Source: Mycobacterium syngnathidarum
GTDB lineage: Bacteria > Actinomycetota > Actinomycetes > Mycobacteriales > Mycobacteriaceae
DNA length: 64,000 bases
Direction: 5' to 3'
Assembly: GCF_001942625.1 (NCBI RefSeq)
Contig: NZ_MLCL01000073.1
Location: 1 to 64,000, forward strand
The notes below the pieces were generated by a model, which worked only from the letters and a program-made list of their open reading frames with translations, made no database searches and was not told the origin of the DNA. Below, piece by piece: positions 60,048 through 64,000 of this stretch (positions within the stretch are counted from its first letter, which is position 1; the number at the start of each line of letters is the position of its first letter). The position numbers were made by a program, and so were the translations under genes.

Positions 60048-60530
60048 TCATACCTTCGGCAGGATCTCCAGCACGTCCCACTGGTCCTTCCACTGCGCGA
60101 TGCGCGAGACGGGGATCGCGTGGTGGGTGCTTGCGTCGTTCTTGACGCGGTGGCCGCCGGAGTCCGCGAGGTACTTGCTGTGCGCGACGTGGATGTCGTT
60201 CTCCATCCACCACAGGGGCACAACGTAGAACTCCGGGTATGCCTTTCCGAGGTCGACGAGCACCCAATACTTCGTCTCGGCCTCGGGCGCCCTCCGCTTC
60301 TTGCCCCGCTTGGTGCTTGTCTGCCACGTGCCGGCCGTCTTCGTCTTGACCTGGATGCTGATCACGCGGTCGTGGTTGGCGTCGCTGGCCAGCAGGTCGA
60401 TGTCGTGCATGTTCCCGGAGAACGTCACGGCGTAGCCGCCGCGGCGGTGGATCTCGGCGGCCACGAAGTGCTCCCCGGCTGCGCCGACCTGCTGGGTGGT
60501 CAGCTTTGGACGCTTGAACGCGGAGGTCAT
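60048..60530 (-). CDS. PD-(D/E)XK nuclease-like protein of a putative defence operon
   Basis: 160 residues from the ATG at 60530 (ATGA overlap). GAAGEHFVAAEIHRRGGYAV, HDIDLLASD and VISIQVKTKTAGTWQ give the E, D and Q-x-K residues of a restriction-endonuclease fold, as in Holliday-junction-resolvase-like and DUF4365-type nucleases. EKYWVLVDLGKAYPEFYVVP-type strands follow. Third gene of a tightly coupled operon after the Rad50-like ATPase; probable effector nuclease. Confidence 0.65.
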   Translation of the reverse strand: MTSAFKRPKLTTQQVGAAGEHFVAAEIHRRGGYAVTFSGNMHDIDLLASDANHDRVISIQVKTKTAGTWQTSTKRGKKRRAPEAETKYWVLVDLGKAYPEFYVVPLWWMENDIHVAHSKYLADSGGHRVKNDASTHHAIPVSRIAQWKDQWDVLEILPKV

Positions 60531-60931
60531 GCGCTGACCGTATCCCCGGCCACGGAACCTGCCGATGGTTCGGGCATCCCGCCGAGGCAGGCCCGCTCGA
60601 CCGCAGCGCACTGCGCCCGCACCTCCGGCACCGTCGGCGACAGCTGGTAGGCGTGGTGGTGGCAGAAGCCGGTCAGCTGGTGCCAGGCGTCGATGAGCAC
60701 GGGTCCGGCAGGGGTGGTGTCGAGCGACTTGAGCACCGCCAGCTTGGCTCTCGCGGTCCCGACGACCGCCCGGACACCGGTCAGCTCCGCGCAGCGGGCG
60801 TCGATCAGGTCCTCGACCGCCTGGCGCGCCAGGAACGCCGCGAGGCGGGCGGAGTTGCCGACAGCCGCACGATCGGGAGAGTTGAGGAGTTTGTCGGCCC
60901 GTGTGAGCAGTAGCTCGGCGTCGCTGGTCAC
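60527..60931 (-). CDS. Small helical protein of the ATPase/nuclease operon
   Basis: 134 residues, GTG start overlapping the ATPase stop and stop overlapping the nuclease start, so all three are translationally coupled. All-helical (LLLTRADKLLNSPDRAAVGN, ARLAAFLARQAVEDLIDARC), reminiscent of HEPN-like helical bundles, but no RxxxxH motif was found. Likely adaptor or inhibitor. Confidence 0.5.
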   Translation of the reverse strand: MTSDAELLLTRADKLLNSPDRAAVGNSARLAAFLARQAVEDLIDARCAELTGVRAVVGTARAKLAVLKSLDTTPAGPVLIDAWHQLTGFCHHHAYQLSPTVPEVRAQCAAVERACLGGMPEPSAGSVAGDTVSA

Positions 60932-63390
60932 TGACCCGCCACGATGTCACGGACGGTCTTGCGGAGGTCCTGGATGGTTCCGCGGTCGAGTTTGGCGCCG
61001 CGGTGGCTACCCGACGCGGAAATCGCCAACGTCGGGAACCTGTACGCCCGATACGACTTCCAGCCGGACACGTCTCCGTCTGCGGCCCCGGTCAGAGTGA
61101 GCGCCACCCGCCGCTGGGTGGTCTTCGCCTCTTCCCAAGCGGTGTCCGACTCGTGATAGACCGCACCGGTCTTGGCTTGTTCGCTGAAGTACCGCTGGTG
61201 GGCGGCCGCTTCGATCGCCATCCGGAACAGGCCTGGTGCCGCCTTCCGCTTGATCAGGTCGTCGATGTCGTCGTCGAGGATGAGGGCCTCGGCGTCGGCG
61301 ACGTACCGGTCCGCGGGCAGGTCGTTCGGCTTCACCACGACCAGCGACCCCTGCTCCCGGGTGACGTCGAGCAGCTGGGCGGGCACCGAGCGTGCGCGGA
61401 TCGCGGCCGGCAGCCTGTCGTCGTGTGAGAAGACGATCACCTGCCGGGTCTTGCCGAGCTCGACCAGGACGTCGAGGAACCCCGCGATCTTGGCCGGGTC
61501 CATGGCCTGGATCGGGTCGTCGAGCACCAGGAAGCGGAACGGGCTCGCCGGTGTGGTGGCGCGCGGGATGAACATGGCCAGCGCCAGCGCGTGCAGCTCC
61601 CCTTGGCTCATCACCGTCAGCGCACCGGTCGACACCCCGTCCACGGCACCGTCGACGACGACGTGGCGGCGCTTGGCCGCTCCTTCGAGGCTGATGCTGC
61701 CGATGTCGACGTTGCTCTCGTGCCGCATCCGGCCCCAGAACTCACCTGTCTGTTCCACCATCGGTGCCAGGCGCCGCTCCCGCAGCGTGTCGGCCGCCGC
61801 ACGCAAGCACTTCAACGCCCGCTTGACCCGCTCAAGGCTGGCGTCGTCCTTGCGCGCCGCGGTCTCCAGCTCGACCCAGGAGACGATCGCCCCTGCGATG
61901 GGTGCCCACGCGTCCTCCAGACTGTCCGCGCGCTCCGCGGCTTCCTTGCGCAGCGCCGCGGCCGCCTCGTCGAGTTCCAAGGCGGCCAGCTCGACGTGGC
62001 CGGGCCGGTCGGCCAGGGTGTCCGGCGCCGTGCGCGCGCTCTTGAGCGCAGCAGCGAACGGCGCCAGCGCGACCAGGTCGACTCCCTCGACCGCGGCCAC
62101 GTCGACGACCTCTCCGAAGAATGTGTCCGCCACCGACCGCGCCAGCCTTAGTCGCTGAGCCAGGGCCTGGTGCTTGGCGGTGCTCGCTTCGGCGGCCCGC
62201 AGGCGTTCCTCGGCCGCGGCGCGCCAATCGGCGTCGAGGGTCCCGGTCTCGCACACCGGGCAGGCCCCGTCGCCGGTGTCAGCGTGCAGGTGCAGAGCGT
62301 CGCGCAGCAGTGCCGCCCGTGAAGTCAGCGCCTTCACCGCGGAGTCGGCCCCGGCCGCGTGCGCGTCGATGGCCGCGCGCAGCTCCTCGGCGACCTCGGT
62401 GGCCTTGGCCGTCAGCGGAACTTCGAGCGCCGCGATCCTTCGAAGCTTCGCGATGGTGGCGGCCTGGTCGGTCGCTGTGCCCAACGTCGTCGTCTTGATC
62501 GCATCGAGGTCGTAGGGCACCCGCGCGGTGAGCTTCTTCACCTGTTCCGCGCGCGGGTCGGTGACATCGCTCAGGGAGTTGCGCAGACGGGTGCGGGCGT
62601 CGTTCGCCGTCTTGCGTGCCCCGCCCAGCTGCTTCTCGGCGTCCTTGAGCCGGACCTCGGCTGCGGCGGCGTCGTCGAGCCCGAGCAGCATGTCGAGCGC
62701 GTCGTACAGCGCGGCCTGTCCCTCTTCGAAGAGCCCGCCCAGTTCGTCGTAGGACATCAGCGGCCGGTGAGTCTTGAGCGGCTGCTCCCAGCCGAGCGCG
62801 GCGACCGTTTCCCGCTTCTGCCCCTTGATCTGTGACCAGCGTTCGGCCTCGTTCAGCTTGCAGCCCGGCGACCAGTCCACACCGACGGTGGCGACTGTCC
62901 CGGTGCGATCGTCGTCGGGTTCCATCGCGAAGTCGATCTTGATGGACGCCGGTTCGCCGGCGTGCAGGTTGCGCCACGACGTCTGCCAGTGCTGGCCCTT
63001 CTTGGCTTCCCACCGGTAGCTGGTGCCGGTGAGCGCGTACTCCAGCGCCTCGGCGAAGCTGGACTTGCCGGAGCCGTTGCGGCCGCTGATCACCGTGATG
63101 CCGCAGTAGGGGTTCACCTCCAAAGTGGCGAGCCCGCCGATGCCGCGGAACCCCGACACCGTGATGGAACGGAGGAAGGCGCGCAGCGGCGGCGGGGCGT
63201 CGATCGTCTCGACTTTCGGCCGCTCCGGTGCCGCCGCGTCCCCGCCGAGTTGATCGGCGAACTCGTCGTCGCCCCGCATCGCCGCTGCGACGAGGTACAC
63301 GGTCTCGTCGTCCACCGACTCGTTGTCGGTCAGTAGTTCCCAGACCTCCGCCTCGACTGAACCGCCGAGCCCCACACCGTCCACTGTCAC
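60928..63390 (-). CDS. Rad50/SbcC-like coiled-coil ATPase
   Basis: 820 residues from the GTG at 63390 (GAGGGGG upstream). FLRSITVSGFRGIGGLATLE leads into P-loop GRNGSGKS (103-110). Two coiled-coil arms flank a zinc-hook motif CPVC (377-380). The signature MSQGELHALAL (594-604) and Walker B FRFLVLDDPIQAMD (619-632) close the ABC-type head. Structure and length match the SMC/Rad50 family that couples DNA-end sensing to a nuclease. Here the partner is not SbcD (Mre11-type) but a small helical protein and a PD-(D/E)XK-type nuclease. Confidence 0.82.
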   Translation of the reverse strand: MTVDGVGLGGSVEAEVWELLTDNESVDDETVYLVAAAMRGDDEFADQLGGDAAAPERPKVETIDAPPPLRAFLRSITVSGFRGIGGLATLEVNPYCGITVISGRNGSGKSSFAEALEYALTGTSYRWEAKKGQHWQTSWRNLHAGEPASIKIDFAMEPDDDRTGTVATVGVDWSPGCKLNEAERWSQIKGQKRETVAALGWEQPLKTHRPLMSYDELGGLFEEGQAALYDALDMLLGLDDAAAAEVRLKDAEKQLGGARKTANDARTRLRNSLSDVTDPRAEQVKKLTARVPYDLDAIKTTTLGTATDQAATIAKLRRIAALEVPLTAKATEVAEELRAAIDAHAAGADSAVKALTSRAALLRDALHLHADTGDGACPVCETGTLDADWRAAAEERLRAAEASTAKHQALAQRLRLARSVADTFFGEVVDVAAVEGVDLVALAPFAAALKSARTAPDTLADRPGHVELAALELDEAAAALRKEAAERADSLEDAWAPIAGAIVSWVELETAARKDDASLERVKRALKCLRAAADTLRERRLAPMVEQTGEFWGRMRHESNVDIGSISLEGAAKRRHVVVDGAVDGVSTGALTVMSQGELHALALAMFIPRATTPASPFRFLVLDDPIQAMDPAKIAGFLDVLVELGKTRQVIVFSHDDRLPAAIRARSVPAQLLDVTREQGSLVVVKPNDLPADRYVADAEALILDDDIDDLIKRKAAPGLFRMAIEAAAHQRYFSEQAKTGAVYHESDTAWEEAKTTQRRVALTLTGAADGDVSGWKSYRAYRFPTLAISASGSHRGAKLDRGTIQDLRKTVRDIVAGQ

Positions 63391-63512
63391 GTCCCCCTCA
63401 CAACCGGATGTGCAACGCAGCTTCGCACACACCTCCGACGAAATTGTCGGGCGTGCAAATCAGTTCGGAAACACGCACTTCTTGTCGGACCAGCTATGTA
63501 CCGTCACGTGCC

Positions 63513-64000
63513 GTGATCCAGGATGACTTCTTCGCCGGGAGCGCTGACTCGGGGCCGTGGGGCACCCCCACCGTCCACCTGCGCGTCGACCTCCTGGACC
63601 GGCTGCGGGCTGGCCCGGTACCCGGCTACGACGACCTGGACGTGGCGAGCGCCTTGACCGGCGTCGTCTGGGACGAGCTCAAGGCGTGCGGGACCGACGG
63701 TGCCACCCGCCTCGACGACAAACAGATCGCGCTCGCGCAGCGCGCCTTGAAAGCGACGCTGCACCGCATCGACATCGAGCTGGACTTCCCGTGGCGGAAC
63801 TTCAAGGGCTTCAAGACCTACTGGATCAAGAACGACCGCACCGGCTCGTATCAGGCCCGCCGCGACCTGCTGGAGGATTTCTTCGGTCCGGTGCAGCGGA
63901 AGCTGGACAAACTCGAAGAGGCCCAGTTCCGGGAGGTGAACGCCGAGGCCGTCTCGCCGCACACGAAAACCGGGTGGCCGAAGGTAGATGCCGAGCTCAC
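63513..64000 (+). CDS. Partial unknown protein divergent from the ATPase operon
   Basis: An open frame from the GTG at 63513 to the window edge (at least 162 codons). VHLRVDLLDRLRAGPVPGYD, WDELKACGTDGATRLDDKQI and FPWRNFKGFKTYWIKNDRTG lead to a charged helix. Divergent from the ATPase operon with about 120 bp between, so it may share its control. The family is not recognised; the pattern has some likeness to N-terminal parts of abortive-infection proteins. Confidence 0.55.
   Translation, partial: MIQDDFFAGSADSGPWGTPTVHLRVDLLDRLRAGPVPGYDDLDVASALTGVVWDELKACGTDGATRLDDKQIALAQRALKATLHRIDIELDFPWRNFKGFKTYWIKNDRTGSYQARRDLLEDFFGPVQRKLDKLEEAQFREVNAEAVSPHTKTGWPKVDAEL

Overview
Organism and replicon. 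The window is GC-rich and densely coded. It carries mycobacterial hallmarks: ESX / type VII secretion (T7SS) components EccB and EccC, a tandem small-Esx pair, an LppX/LprG-type lipoprotein and two WhiA-type regulators. It also has a phage-like replication kit, a large tRNA array and many tiny overlapping genes. No rRNA, ribosomal-protein or core-metabolism genes are seen. The best reading is an accessory region of a large plasmid (or plasmid-like mobile element) of a Mycobacterium or close relative. No transposase, integrase or relaxase was recognised here.  Layout. (1) 0.2-3.1 kb: a fused secretion ATPase with EccC-like FtsK domains followed by an EccA/CbbX-like AAA+ domain. (2) 3.2-5.1 kb: small genes and a membrane-anchored nuclease-like protein. 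(3) 5.2-5.6 kb: repeat R1, a ~420-bp nested inverted-repeat element whose second copy, R2, lies at 45.3 kb. (4) 5.8-12.8 kb: a secretion-linked cluster with a secreted trypsin-like protease, a lytic transglycosylase, a large Ala/Pro-rich protein, an EspG-like protein (frameshifted) and a tandem Esx-like pair lacking the WXG motif. (5) 12.9-16.6 kb: a primase-polymerase-like protein and a family A DNA polymerase split by an intein. (6) 17.3-24.2 kb: a collinear operon with a PSBD-containing protein, a helicase with a 17-Cys insert and two tandem WhiA paralogues. (7) 24.3-34.8 kb: very small genes plus a J-domain protein, a HAD phosphatase, a WGR-domain ATP-dependent DNA ligase and a macro-domain protein. 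(8) 35-43.8 kb: a sliding-clamp-like protein, a secreted HNH nuclease, a lipoprotein, EccC and EccB. (9) 44-51.5 kb: two XRE regulators (one with a HupB-like Lys/Ala tail), an NlpC/P60 protein and an SF1 helicase. (10) 52.3-55.9 kb: 19 intact tRNAs, one degenerate tRNA and one tRNA remnant, interspersed with three protein genes. (11) 56-64 kb: defence-like genes, namely a Schlafen/AlbA_2 protein with an XRE partner, a broken glycosylase-like gene, and a three-gene operon of Rad50-like ATPase, a small helical protein and a PD-(D/E)XK-type nuclease.  How the parts relate. The polymerase, primase-polymerase, clamp-like protein, helicases and ligase would give the element a largely self-contained DNA replication and repair kit. 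EccB/EccC, the hybrid ATPase, the Esx pair and the cell-wall hydrolases suggest an element-encoded T7SS; EccD, EccE and a mycosin are not in the window. A 15-bp AT-rich palindrome (TCTCTA-N3-TAGAGA type) recurs just upstream of eight transcription units, including both XRE genes, and looks like the operator or promoter of an element-wide regulon.  Caution. Several genes are broken by exactly one missing base in a short G or A run. This could be residual sequencing error rather than biology, so frameshifted entries should be checked against reads.
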